This document shows, piece after piece, positions 21,546 through 33,000 of a stretch of DNA of 37,178 nt (within the stretch, counting starts at the first letter, position 1; each line of letters begins with the position of its first letter). The DNA is taken from assembly GCA_947625125.1 (NCBI GenBank), contig CANQNF010000026.1, forward strand, positions 1 through 37,178. Reading direction: 5' to 3'. The position numbers and the translations under genes were made by a program. The notes beneath the pieces were generated by a model. That model saw only the letters and a list, made by a program, of their open reading frames with translations. It did not search any database and was not told where the DNA came from. Source of the DNA: an uncultured Clostridia bacterium. GTDB lineage: Bacteria; Bacillota; Clostridia; Oscillospirales; Ruminococcaceae.

Positions 21546-22592
21546 TCACCCGATCGCAGTCATTATGTTCATCAGAGGAAGCATTACGGCCAAAAGTATT
21601 ATCCCGACCAGAACGGATGTTACCATTACCAGCGCGGGCTCTACTCTTGCGACCGATTCCTCAAGCGCGGCGTCGCTTTCCTCGGAAAGTCTTCTCGCGA
21701 TCTGTTCCATCGCGGTGTCTCCTGTCCCGCTTCTCAGACCTATCTCAAGTATTCTGCACTCGGCATTAGGAAGCGTGCCGGATTCCTTCATCGCCGCCGA
21801 AAGGGATTCGCCGTCTTCGAGCCTTTTTCGGCAGTCGTCGCATCTCGCCTTTGCCGCCGGTACGCCGTCTAAAAGCGACCCTGCAAGCTCCAGCGCTTCA
21901 TCAACAGGCAGGCCGCTGCTCAGACCCATCGAGAGCGACTGAGCGAAGCAGGCGGTGTTTATCTTTCCCGAAACTCCCCTGTCGCCCATATATCTGCGCC
22001 AAATGCCGGTGAGCTTCTCGCGGAACGACGGCACCGCCGCAAACAGGATAAGAAACAGAACGACAAGTCCGAGAAGTACACATAGAAAAGGCATTGCGGT
22101 ATCAAGAGCTTTTCCGAGCGACAGAAGTCCTCCCGCAATTCCGCTGAGACTTGCGCCGAGATAGGAATACACTTCATTGAACACGGGGAGAACCTTAATA
22201 AGCAGAACGCCTATGACTGCGAGCATTATGACCAGAAGAACAGAGGGATACATCAGCGCGGACCTGACCTGGCGGTCCAGCCTTGCCCTGTCCTCGTAAT
22301 ATCTTGAAAGCGCGGTCAGAGCCTCCTCGGTCCTTCCGGACTTCTCTCCGACTTCCAAAAGTCCGCAGACATAGTCGGGGAATCTTCCGCACTCCCTGAC
22401 CGAATCAGCGAGGTTTATTCCTCTGTCGGCGCTCTCCGAAAGCTGCTTGCAGAGCTCACGCTGCGAAGCGTCGCTCTCCTCTTCGGCGAGAAGCGCAAGC
22501 CCGTCGCCGATCCCTACTCCCGAGTGTATCAGCAGCGAAAGCTCCAGGCAGAAGCCGCTTATCTCCCGGTTGTTAAGCTTTTTTTCGTTCAT
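21546..22592 (-). CDS. pilC: PilC/GspF-like inner membrane platform protein
   Basis: 348-aa polytopic protein with two T2SSF repeats: N-terminal EISGFCLELSLLIHSGVGIGDGL...GLLEVGEKSGRTEEAL and a second CFAQSLSMGLSSGLPVDEAL...ILEIGLRSGTGDTAMEQ. Hydrophobic helices lie at about 113-137, 163-190 and 318-343. In type IV pilus and type II secretion systems this protein links the ATPase to pilin insertion. ATG 22592 follows GGAGG (22600-22604). First gene of the pilus-like operon. Confidence 0.9.
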   Translation of the reverse strand: MNEKKLNNREISGFCLELSLLIHSGVGIGDGLALLAEEESDASQRELCKQLSESADRGINLADSVRECGRFPDYVCGLLEVGEKSGRTEEALTALSRYYEDRARLDRQVRSALMYPSVLLVIMLAVIGVLLIKVLPVFNEVYSYLGASLSGIAGGLLSLGKALDTAMPFLCVLLGLVVLFLILFAAVPSFREKLTGIWRRYMGDRGVSGKINTACFAQSLSMGLSSGLPVDEALELAGSLLDGVPAAKARCDDCRKRLEDGESLSAAMKESGTLPNAECRILEIGLRSGTGDTAMEQIARRLSEESDAALEESVARVEPALVMVTSVLVGIILLAVMLPLMNIMTAIG

Positions 22593-22604
22593 CTTTATTC
22601 CTCC

Positions 22605-22927
22605 GGAATCAAATCTTGCAATCTATGTAAAGCTGTGAATTTTCAAATTTAAAAATTTAATTTAAAAGTTTTCGATACAACCTTTTTAAAAGGTTGGCGA
22701 GAGACCGGAGGCGAGAAGCCTCCGGTCGCAGCCCGCAGGCTGCGAAGCCCCTTTCCTAGAACAAAATCAGGAGGGGAGCGAAAACAATCCGGTGAATTGT
22801 TTTCGCACGGGGGAACCCTATTAAGGGGTTCCCCGAACAAAACTGCTCGGTTTAACGCCGCTTCTTATCAAATCATTTAGAAACGACCTTACAGGAGGGC
22901 AGGTTTTGCCCTCCTGTAAATGAATAA
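22605..22927. repeat. Hairpin-rich gap between the lipoprotein gene and pilC
   Basis: No gene. A/T-rich part (22640-22680) probably holds the pilC operon promoter, though I cannot fix a -10/-35 pair. It is followed by hairpins GACCGGAGGC/GCCTCCGGTC, CGCAGCC/GGCTGCG, GCGAAAACAAT/ATTGTTTTCGC, GGGGAACCC/GGGTTCCCC and TTACAGGAGGGCA/TGCCCTCCTGTAA (22890-22920). The last may end transcription of the lipoprotein gene. Confidence 0.5.
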
Positions 22928-24028
22928 TCAGTAGAAGTATTTGGCGACATAGTTCTTTCCGTCGCCTATGTATTCCATTGTCTTGTCGCTCTTATTGCCG
23001 GTAGATGCGAACGTCGGGTCCATTCTCTGCCACGACTCTCCGTCGAAGTAGATGACGTCCTGGATCCAGCCGGTTTCGTCTGCCCAGACGTTTATCCATG
23101 CGTGGTAAGCGGTTCCGGTGTAGCCTACGACCAGTTTGCAGGGAACGCTCTGGCTCCTCAGCATTCCGGCCATCAGCCCCGCGTAATCTAAGCAGATTCC
23201 TGTTCCTTTATCCAGAACATCGTCGAGATCCGGTACATATCCGCTCTTGATGTTTGCGGCCTTGTCATAGTCGTATTCTGTGTTTTCGACGACGTAGTCG
23301 TAGATAACTCCGACCTTTTCAAGAGCGTCGTCTATTCCCTTGCAGAGCTCCGCCGCCTTTATTATCGTCTCGGGTGCGCTCTCGAAGTTTACATACTGGT
23401 TAGAGCGCAAAAACGGCGCAAACTCGTCGCTTATTCTCGCGTTGAAGCTCGCCGACGCAGACTGGGCGTAGGAGGTTCCTCTGACGTTCTCGTAAACTCC
23501 GACCTGGTAGGTTCCGTCTCCCTCCGAAAGCGGAAGCGCGGCCCATTCTCCGGGCTGGATGTCATACTGGTACTGCGTCGTCGGAGCCTGAACCAAAGCC
23601 TTTATTCTGTTCGAGGTCGAGGCGGTGAATTTGACCATTACATAGCCGTCGCTTGTGTTCGAATAGTCGATGACCGCGTCGCTTGTGCGGACCTCTGAGG
23701 TTCCGGGTGCGCTTGTGGGGGCGTAGGTCGGGATCTCGGGAAGGTCGCCGGACATTGCAACCTTAGCGTCTTCGATCGTTTCGAGCACCTCTTCGGGCTC
23801 GGGTTCTTCTTCGCTGCTCTCCGAAACATCGGGCTCCGTTTCGGCTGTTGTTGCGGATTCCGAGGTCAAGACGCTTGTCCGGGTTTCCTCGGTGACTGTA
23901 ACGCTTCCCTCGGACTCGGGAATCTTGCTCGCCGAATCCTGCTTGACGGTTGCCTGCGAACAGGCAGTCGTCAAGATCAGTACGGAAACCACAGTCAGAG
24001 TCAGTACAATTCTAAGTATCTTCTGCAC
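22928..24028 (-). CDS. Transglutaminase-fold lipoprotein
   Basis: 366 aa from a GTG at 24028. Signal peptide with a lipobox ending LILTTAC (Cys about residue 23), so a lipoprotein anchored outside the membrane. An acidic Ser/Thr/Glu linker (about 30-110) leads to a transglutaminase-core domain with a visible triad: Cys279 in GTGICLDYAGLM, His309 in AYHAWINVW, Asp337 in RMDPTFAS. Proteins of this fold act as transglutaminases, deamidases or cysteine proteases; which is unknown here. An in-frame GTG three codons upstream (24037) overlaps GGAG, so 24028, 8 bases after AAGGAG, is preferred. It begins 43 bases after the giant wall-protein stop, implying one transcript. Confidence 0.85.
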   Translation of the reverse strand: MQKILRIVLTLTVVSVLILTTACSQATVKQDSASKIPESEGSVTVTEETRTSVLTSESATTAETEPDVSESSEEEPEPEEVLETIEDAKVAMSGDLPEIPTYAPTSAPGTSEVRTSDAVIDYSNTSDGYVMVKFTASTSNRIKALVQAPTTQYQYDIQPGEWAALPLSEGDGTYQVGVYENVRGTSYAQSASASFNARISDEFAPFLRSNQYVNFESAPETIIKAAELCKGIDDALEKVGVIYDYVVENTEYDYDKAANIKSGYVPDLDDVLDKGTGICLDYAGLMAGMLRSQSVPCKLVVGYTGTAYHAWINVWADETGWIQDVIYFDGESWQRMDPTFASTGNKSDKTMEYIGDGKNYVAKYFY

Positions 24029-24071
24029 TGATTTCACTCCTTCGGTTGGGGTTTCGTTTGTTTGGTTTTAA

Positions 24072-27000
24072 TTACTCTGCGCTCTCGGAGTTTTCCTTGG
24101 ACTTTCTTCCCTCGGCGATCAGCATAGCGATCAGGACGATTATTCCGAGGCCGGAGAAGAGCATTACTGCAGCCCAGAGGTAGGTTCTGCTCTCGTCGCC
24201 CGTTGCCGGAAATGCGTCGAGCGGGGCGTCGAGATCCGGGATATCCGTAAGAGGTGCTTCAGCGTAGAGAATGTCGGAAAGCGGTGTGTCAAAGTCCGGA
24301 ATGTCGAATGTGTTATTCGGGAAGTAAGGCACATCGGGATTCTCGGGAGTCGTAGGAGGTGTGTAAGGATTGTCGGGGACATTCGGAATATTCGGTATCT
24401 CGGGAGTGGCGGTGTAGTTTGTGATCACAAATCCTGCGTCTGCCGATCCGGATACGCTCGACGTCCAGCCTGCGTAGTAGACCTCCGCTACGGTGTAGAC
24501 GATCTCGTGCCCGTCCTCAGCGTTTACAAGCAGTCCGGTGAACGCTCCGCTCCAGTTGTTCGCCTCGCTCAGTGTGAGCCGGTCTCCTGTCGCTTCGCCG
24601 TCAGCCAGAAGCACTACGGTGATCTGTGCTCCGTAAGGTGCGCTTGTGCGGCTGCCGTTTACATACCATTCCTTGCAGACGTTGATGTCGCGGAGCCCGT
24701 CATAGGTGTTGGTGACCGTGAGCTGAACTCCCTCGCCACCTATTACCGTTACCGCTCCTTCGCCGCTTACATTCCATCTGTAACCGCTGATCTCTGCGTT
24801 CTGTTCGGTTACGACGTATTCGCCGGGTATGAGGTCGGTGAGCGTTACGCTTCCCGAACCGATGATGTTTACGGTGTTGGAATATCCCTCGGGACCGGTA
24901 ACTACGAAGGTGTAGATCCTGTTTGCCGCTCCTTCTCCGCCGCCGGCGATCGCCTTGGTCAGCGTCAACGAGCCGAGGAGAAGCTCGTAGTTGTTGGTGA
25001 TTGTTGTGTCAATGTTCTGATCGGCGATCACGGTTACCGTTCCTTCGCCGTCGACCGTAAGGCTGTATCCTTCAATCTCCGCGTTCTGCTCGGTTACGGT
25101 GTATTCGCCGGGGACAAGTCCCTCGAGCGTCGCGCTGTCGTTGCCGGTTACCGTTACGGTTGCCGCATATCCGTCAGGTCCGGTGACCAAGAATGTGTAT
25201 TCTCTGCTCGCCGCGTCCTCAGGTCCGCCGACGACGCTCTTTGTAATGGTCAGCGAGCCGACGATCAGGTCATAACTGTTGGTGATTGTTACATCGACGT
25301 TCTCGTCTGCAGCCACTGTTGCGGTCTCGGTTCCGTCGACTGTGAGTCTGTAACCCTCGATCTCCGCATTCTGCTCGGTTACGGTGTATTCGCCGGGAAC
25401 AAGTCCCTCGACGGTTACGCTGCCGGAGCCTATTACGGTTACGGTATTAGAGTAATCATTCGGGCCGGTGATCACAAAGGTGTAGATCTTATTCGCTGCT
25501 TCGTCTCCGCCGCCTACTACGCTCTTTGTGATTGTCAAAGAACCGACTATCTGCTCGTAGGTGTTGGTGATCGTAACGGCTGCGTTCTCATTGGCTATGA
25601 CTTCGGTCTCGCCTTCGCCGGCGACTTCAAGGGTGTAGCCCTCGATCGCGGCGTCCTTTTCGCTTACGGTGTAGATTCCGGGTTCAAGGTTGTTGAGCGT
25701 TGCGCTGCCGTTGCCGATGACCGTTACCTCTGCGCTGTATCCGTTCGGGCCGGTGACTTCAAACGTGTAGGTCTTCTCAGACGCTTCGCTTCCTCCGCCG
25801 ACTACTTCCTTACTGATCACGAGCGAACCCTTTGGCGTCTCGGTGTAGGTGTTGGTGACGGTAATCTCGGCGTTTTCGTTTCCTTTGACGGTGACCGTTC
25901 CGCTGCCGGTAACTTCAAGGGTACAGCCCTCGATCTCGGCATTCTGCTCGGTGATCGTGTATTCGCCGAGTGTAAGATCGGTGAGGACCGCGCTGCCGTT
26001 GCCGGTGACCGTTACGGTGGTGCTGTAACCCTCGGGACCGGTGACGTCGAACGTGTAGGTCTTATTGGCCGCTTCCTCTCCGCCGCCGACTACTTCCTTG
26101 TTGATCACGAGCGAGCCCTTGAGGATCTCGGTGTAGTTGTTTACGATCTCTATGCTGATCTCTTCCGCTCCGACGGTGTAATCGCCTTCGCCGGTCACTT
26201 CAAGGGTGTAGCCCTCGATCTCGCCGCTCTGCTCGGTAACTGTGTAGGTGCCGGGTTCAAGATCGGCGATCGTTACACTCTCGCCTGCCGCGACGGTTAC
26301 GGCGTCGGTGTAGCCGTCAGGTCCTGCGATGTCGAAGATGAAGACCTTTCCTTCAGCCGCTTCGGTATCGCCTGTGACCGTCTTGGTGACTGTCAGCGAG
26401 CCCTTCGGAATCTCGGTGTAGTTGTTATTGATTGCAGCCTCGACCTCTTCGGTTCCGACGGGGTAATCGCCTTCGCCGGTGACTTCAAGGGTATAGCCCT
26501 CGATTTCGCCGCTCCGCTCGGTCACTGTGTAGGTGCCGGGCTTGAGGTCGGAAACGGTGACGCTTCCTCCTGCCGCAACGGTTACGGTGTTGGTGTAGCC
26601 CTCAGGTCCTGCGATGTCGAAGATGAAGACCTTTCCTTCAGCCGCTTCGGTATCGCCGGTGACCGTCTTGGTGATTCTGAGTGAGCCCTTCGGGTTCTCG
26701 GTGTAGTTGTTGGTTATGTTTACATCGGATGCAGTGCCGTATCCCACTACCGCGGTTCCGCCGTCGGTAACGCTCAGAGTGTAGCCTTCGATCTCGGCCC
26801 CTTCTCTTACCTCGGTGACGGTGTAGGTTCCGGGCTCAAGATCGGTAATGGTTACGCTGCCGGTGCCGGTGACCGTTACGGTGTTAGAGTAGCCGTTCGG
26901 GCCGGTGACGTTGAAGGTGTAAACCTTGTTCTGGGCCTCTTCGCCGCCGCCGATGACCGTCTTGTTGACCGTAAGCGATCCCTTGGGAAGCTCGGTGTAG

Positions 27001-30000
27001 CTGTTGGTGACGGTTACCTCTGCGGTTCCGCCGACCGTTACATTGCCTTCGCCGCTTACGCTTACAGACCATGTGTATCCTTCGATGTCCGCATTCCGCT
27101 CTGTTACGGTGTAGACTGCGGGTTCAAGATCGGTGAGTACCGCGCTGCCCGCGCCGGTGACCGTTACGGTGTTAGTGTAGCCGTTCGATCCGGTTACATC
27201 GAATACGAATGTCTTATTGAGCGCCTTTTCTTCCGCGCCGAAGATCGCCTTGCTGATGATGAGTGTGCCGACCTCGGGAGAAGGAACCGTGTAGTTGTTG
27301 GTGATTGTGACCTCAGCGCCGCTGCCGCCGACGACGGTGACATCTCCGCTGCCGGTTGCGCTCCAGGCGAGTCCGGGAACTCCGGCGTCAACTTCGGACA
27401 CGGTGTAAAGTCCGGGAACAAGCCCTTCAATTGTGATGCTGCCGTTTGCGGGAACGGTGTGAACGACGTCATATCCTCCGGTGTTGTCGTCTGCGCCGGC
27501 TACTCTTACGTTGAAGTATGCCGGTACGGCGGGAATGACGGCGTCTGCCGCGATTTCATCGGGAGCGATTGCGGGATCGGGAGTGGGCTCAGTAACGGGC
27601 GCGTTGACCACCTTGCGGATCGTCAGGCTGCCGAGCATAGGCTCATAGGTGTTGACTACCGTGACTGTTGCCGTCTTATCGGATTCGACGGTCACTCCGT
27701 TATCGCCGCTTACTGCCCATGTGTAGCCTGTGATTCCTGCGTCATTCTCGGTTACGGTATAAGCCCCGGGAACGAGGTTATCAAGTGTTGCGGCGCCGTT
27801 TCCGGTGATCGTTACGGTGCCGGAGTAGCCGTTCGGGCCGCTGACGGTGAAGGTGTAAGCCTTGTTTGCGGCTTCTTTTCCGCCGCCGACTACTACCTTA
27901 GTGATAGTCAGGCTGCCGAGCTCGGGTTTATAGGTGTTGACTACTGCGACCGCTGCGGTCTTCTCGGCTTCGACGGTTGCGTTTCCTCCGCCGGTGACTT
28001 CAAGGCTGTAACCCTCGATCGCCGCGTTCTCTTCGCTTACGGTGTAAACTCCGGGAACGAGATCCTCGAGCGTTGCGGTTCCGCTGCCGGTGACGGTTAC
28101 GGTGTTAGAGTAGCCGTTCGGGCCGGTTACGGTGAAGGTGTAGGTCTTAGCCTTTGCTTCGTCTCCGCCGCCAACAAGCGACTTGACTACCGTCAGCTTG
28201 CCGAGCTTCTGAGTATAGGTGTTGGTGATTGTTATCTCTGCGGTCTTCTCGGCTTCGACGGTTACGTCGTTTTCACCGGTGACAGCGAGGTCATATCCGT
28301 TGACTTCGGTTCCGTCTCTTACTTCGGTTACCGTGTAGGTCCCCGGAACGAGATTCTCAAGCGTTGCGCTGCCGTTGCCGGTAATGTTTACGGTTTCTTT
28401 GTATCTGTTCGGACCGGCGACCTTGAAGGTGTAGGTCTTAGCGGCAGCTTCCTCTCCGCCGCCGACGACAGTTTTTGTGAGCTTCAGGCCGCCGAGCTTC
28501 TGTGTATAGGTATTGGTGACATCTATCTCGGTGACCTTATCCGCGGTGATCTCGGCTTCTCCGCCGCCGGTGACTTCGAGATCGTAGCCCTTGACGTCTC
28601 CGCCTTTCTCGGTTACCGTGTATGTGCCGGGTATGAGGCTTGCAAGTGCTGCGGTTCCCGAACCGGTGATCGTTACGTCATGTCCATCGGGATAGCTCGG
28701 ACCGGTCACTGTGAAGGTAAAGGTCTTGTTCGCTGCCTCAGCTCCGCCGCCTTCGACCGTCTTTTTGATCGTCAGGCTGCCGAGTGCGCTGGTGTAGGTG
28801 TTGGTGAAGATTACTTCCGCTTTAGCAGTCTCATCTGCAGATACCTCAACGGTAACTGAAGATCCTTCAACTGCTGCTTCACCTTCGCCGGTGGTGACTT
28901 TGAGAGTATAGTTTTCTATGTCGGCGCTTGCTTCGGTAATCGTGTATGTGCCGGGGACAAGTCCCTTGAGTTCCTGTTTGCCGTTGCCGGTGACGGTCAC
29001 GGTATTCTTGTAGTTCTCGGGGCCGGTTACCTCGAAGCTGTAATCCTGTTTAGCTCCGGCATCTCCGCCGCCGACTACCTTCTTCTCGATGGAAAGCTTT
29101 CCTTCGGGTCTGTGGTTCCTGACCTCTACATTTGAAACCTGTTCGGTCTCTATGGTCCCGGCTGCATTCTTTGCTCCGGCAACTCCGTTGTAGCTTGTTA
29201 CATAGTCTCCGGTGTTGGCTTCGGTCTCAACAACGGTGTAATTAGTTCCGGCGGGAAGATTGCTTGCTGCCTTGCTCTCGCCGTTCTTCAGAGTGAAGGT
29301 CGCTACGCCGTTCTTAAATGTCATTTCTCCGCGATCGCCGTTTACAGAGGCGTCGCTCAGGGTTACGGTGAAGTTAAACTCGGCATCGGGATTTCCGCTG
29401 CCGGTGACCGTCTTCTTGACAACCAGGGTTCCTGGATTCGGTTCGTAGCTGTTGACGATCTCAACGGCTGCATCTCCGCCGACTCCTACGGTGACGGTTT
29501 CGTGTGTCTTACTTTCGACAGAAAGTCTGTATCCGGAAACTGCGGCAGTAGATGTATCTTCCTCAACGGTGTATGTTCCGGTGGGAACTCCGATTGCGGT
29601 CTTTTTATCGCCGTTCTTCAGAGTGAAGGTCGCTGCGCCGTCAACGAATGTCATGTCGCCGTAGGTTCCGCTGAGTGCAGAGTTTCCGACTGCGGTAACT
29701 TTGATGGAGAAGCTTGCGTCGGTCTCTACGCCCTTGACGGCCTTTGTGACCGAGAAGCTGCCGACAGGAACATACTTGTTCACAAACTCGGCATAAGCGT
29801 CGGATGTTGTGCTGCCCTTGGTGTACTTGGCAGCAGCTTCAAGCTCGCCGGTATCTGCATTCCTTGTAACGGTTACGGTCAGCGTCCATTCGCTGCTGTC
29901 ATACTCGTAGTAATCTACAAGCTGATCATTTTCCGCGTGAGGATCGACTTCGGTGATGGTGTAGACGTAGGCGCCTTCCTTGTCGTACGAAATGCTGCCG

Positions 30001-33000
30001 AAAGAAACGGTCTGTGAACCGGTCGCTTCAACGGTGTCTATAACCGCTCCGCTTGCGTCCTTAAGCTCGAATTTGAAAACTTTCTTTTCTTCGGGCTCGT
30101 TCTCAACAGTCTTCTTTACACCGGGTACATATCTCGTAGACTTGGTGTACTTGTTGACGATCTCTACAGTTGTTTCGCCCCTGTTCACTACTTCCGCTTC
30201 AGCAGTGCCGCCCTCGGGAGAAACCTCAAGCTTCCATTCGGCTATGTTTCTTTCTTCCCTGTTCTCGGTGACTTTATATGTGCCGATCGGAAGACCCTTG
30301 GCAGTAGCGGTTCCGTTGCCTGTGATTGTGACAGCAGCGCTCCCGTTTTTGAATTCAATGTCGCCATACTTGCCGTCAGGTACATTTACTCCATCAGCTG
30401 TAACGGTGAAGGTAAATGTCTTCTTAGCTGCTTCCTCTCCGCCGCCGTCGACTGTCTTCTTGACGGTCAGATCACCGGTCGCTTTGACGTTGGTGACTGT
30501 CAGCTTATCCGGCTTCTTGTCGGTGTTATGACTTATAACTCCGGAAATTTTGCCGGATTCACGGTAACCGCTGTTGGAATCCTCGGCAAGGGTGTATCCG
30601 GTGCCGCTGGGGATTCCGTCGATCTTAACGGTCTCGCCCTGTTTCAGCGTGAAGCTTGCAACGCCGTTTTCAAACTTAACATCGCCGTACTCGCCGCTGA
30701 TCTCGCTGTTGTCAAGAGTCAGAGTGAAGCCGAATTCGGTCTTATCCGATTCGTCCTTTTTGCCGTTCAAGGCGACGACCTTCTCGATCTCCAACCCGCC
30801 GGTCTTTCTGACGTTGGTGACTGTCAAGGTCTCTATTCTGCCGTCTGCGCAGCAGCGGATAGTTCCGGTCGTCGCAGATGTCTCAAGATAATTCGGGTTG
30901 TTGACTTCCGTAAGGGTATATACGGTTCCGTCGGGAAGATCGGAGAAGATAACGCTCTGCCCATGCTTCAGGGTGAATGTTGCTTCGCCGTTTGTAAAGG
31001 CTATTTTCTTGTGCTCGGCAGATTCATCATCTGTGTATTCGCCATATTCACCGTTGATCTTTTCGTTGTCAAGCTTCAAAGTGAAGGTGAACTCGGTTTC
31101 ATCATACGGATCTTCTTCACCGTTCAGGGTGACAACTTTCTCAATCTCTAATCCGCCGGTCTTAAAGGTGTTAGTGACGGTGACCTTAGCGGAATCGTCT
31201 TCAGCGATAACGCCGCTGCTCACGCCGGTCAGCGTAACTTCTCTTTCAAAGACCATGCCGGTGCCGTAATCGTCCTTGACAACGGTGGTCAATGTATAGA
31301 CCGTTACATAGTTGTCCTGATTCTCTTCACTTTCCTTAACGGTGTAGCCGAGACCGGTAGGAAGACCGGCCGCAGTCTTGCTCTCTCCGCTCTTCAGAGT
31401 GAAGGCGGCTGCGCCGTTCTCGAACTCCATCTCGCCGTAAGTCCCGTTGACGGTCTTGTTTTCAAGTGTTACGGTGAAGTGGAATTCCTTGTTAAGGTCT
31501 CCGCCCTTGCCCTCAACAACCTTGGTGACGGTCAGACCGCCGGTCTTGCGGGTGTTGGTGAAAGCTGCGGTTGCTGTCTTGTCATACTCAATTTCTCCGA
31601 TCTCATCGGTGAAGGTCGAGCTGTATTCGCCGTCTCTGTCTTCAATGACGGTGTACTTGACTCCGACAGGAAGATCGGTCGCCGTTGCTGTCCCGTTATT
31701 ATTGGAAAGATACAGATCTGCAACGCCGTTTGTGAAGTGCATATCGCCATAGTCGCCGTTTATTGTTGTATCACTGAGGCTGACGGTGAAGTGGAAGAGC
31801 TTTTCTAAGTCGGCTCCGTTGCCGGTTACGGTCTTTGTGACTGTAAGTCCGCCGGTCTTGAAAGTGTTCGTGACAGTGACTACAACAGTTTTGTTTTCTT
31901 CAATAGTACCCTCGTGAACATTCTCATCGCCGTCTTCGGTTGTAGTAGAATAAGCGGTGACATACTTATCATAATTCTTCTCGGTGACCTCGTAGGTAAT
32001 GCCGGTCGGGAGGCCGGATGCTGTCTTGCTCTCGCCGTCCTTCAAAGTGAAAGTAGCAACGCCGTTTTCAAAATGCATCCGGCCATAATCTCCGGTAAGA
32101 GCCTTGCCGAGTTTTACGGTGAATTCAAACGATGCATTCTCATCGCGGTTATTGTCTGACGCGGATACGGTCTTGGTGACTGTAAGCCCGCCGGTCTTGC
32201 GAGTGTTGGTGAAGGCTGCGGTTGCAGTCTCTTTGTATTCGATCTTTCCGGTTTCGCCGGTGGATGTAACGATGTATTCGCCGGTTACTTCCTCCTCACT
32301 GACGGTATACGAGAGCCCGGCAGGGAGATCGGTTGCTGTCTTGATGTCTCCATCCTTCAAAACAAGATCCTTAGAAACACCGCGCTCAAAATAAATGTCG
32401 CCATAAGTTCCGGTGATATCTGCAACTTCTTCGTCTTTGAACAGCGTAACTGTGAATTTAAACGACGCTTCAGGATCGCGATTGGCTTCGGAAACTACAA
32501 CATTCTTAGTGACTCTCAAATCACCGGTTTTATACTTGTTGGTGACAGTGACAACAGAAGTCTTGCCAACGTTGATCATTCCGGTCTTAGAAATAAGCTT
32601 CGAGACGTAATCCTTATTGTTCTCGGATATGCTGCTAGTGGTTATCTCATAAGTCGTCTCATAGTTGTCCTTATTGGCCTCTGCTTCGGTAACGGTGTAA
32701 GTGATTCCGGCAGGAAGACCGGTAGCAGTTGCGCTCTCGCCGCCCTTAAGGGTGAACTCTGCAACGCCGTTGGTGAAGGTCATCTCGCCGTAAGTACCGT
32801 TAAGGGGTTCGTCTAAGGTTACAGTGAAATTGAAACCCTTGGTAGTGTCTGCTCCGACACCGACTACAGTCTTCTTGACTTCGAGATCGCCGCTCTTGCG
32901 GGTGTTGGTGACTTCAACCTCAGCAGTATTGTCGGCTTCAATCTTTCCGATTTCGCCGGAATATTTGGCTGAATAATCACTGCCTATTGACTTTTCAAGC

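Noticed and set aside
24507-26684. 725-codon open frame on the plus strand
   Set aside because: It is antisense to the repeat array of the giant gene; the regular codon pattern of tandem repeats keeps the opposite frame open. There is no ribosome site and the translation has no recognisable domain.
27459-28859. 466-codon plus-strand open frame
   Set aside because: Same cause: complement of the tandem Cna_B-like repeats. Cys-, Gly- and Tyr-rich low-order translation.
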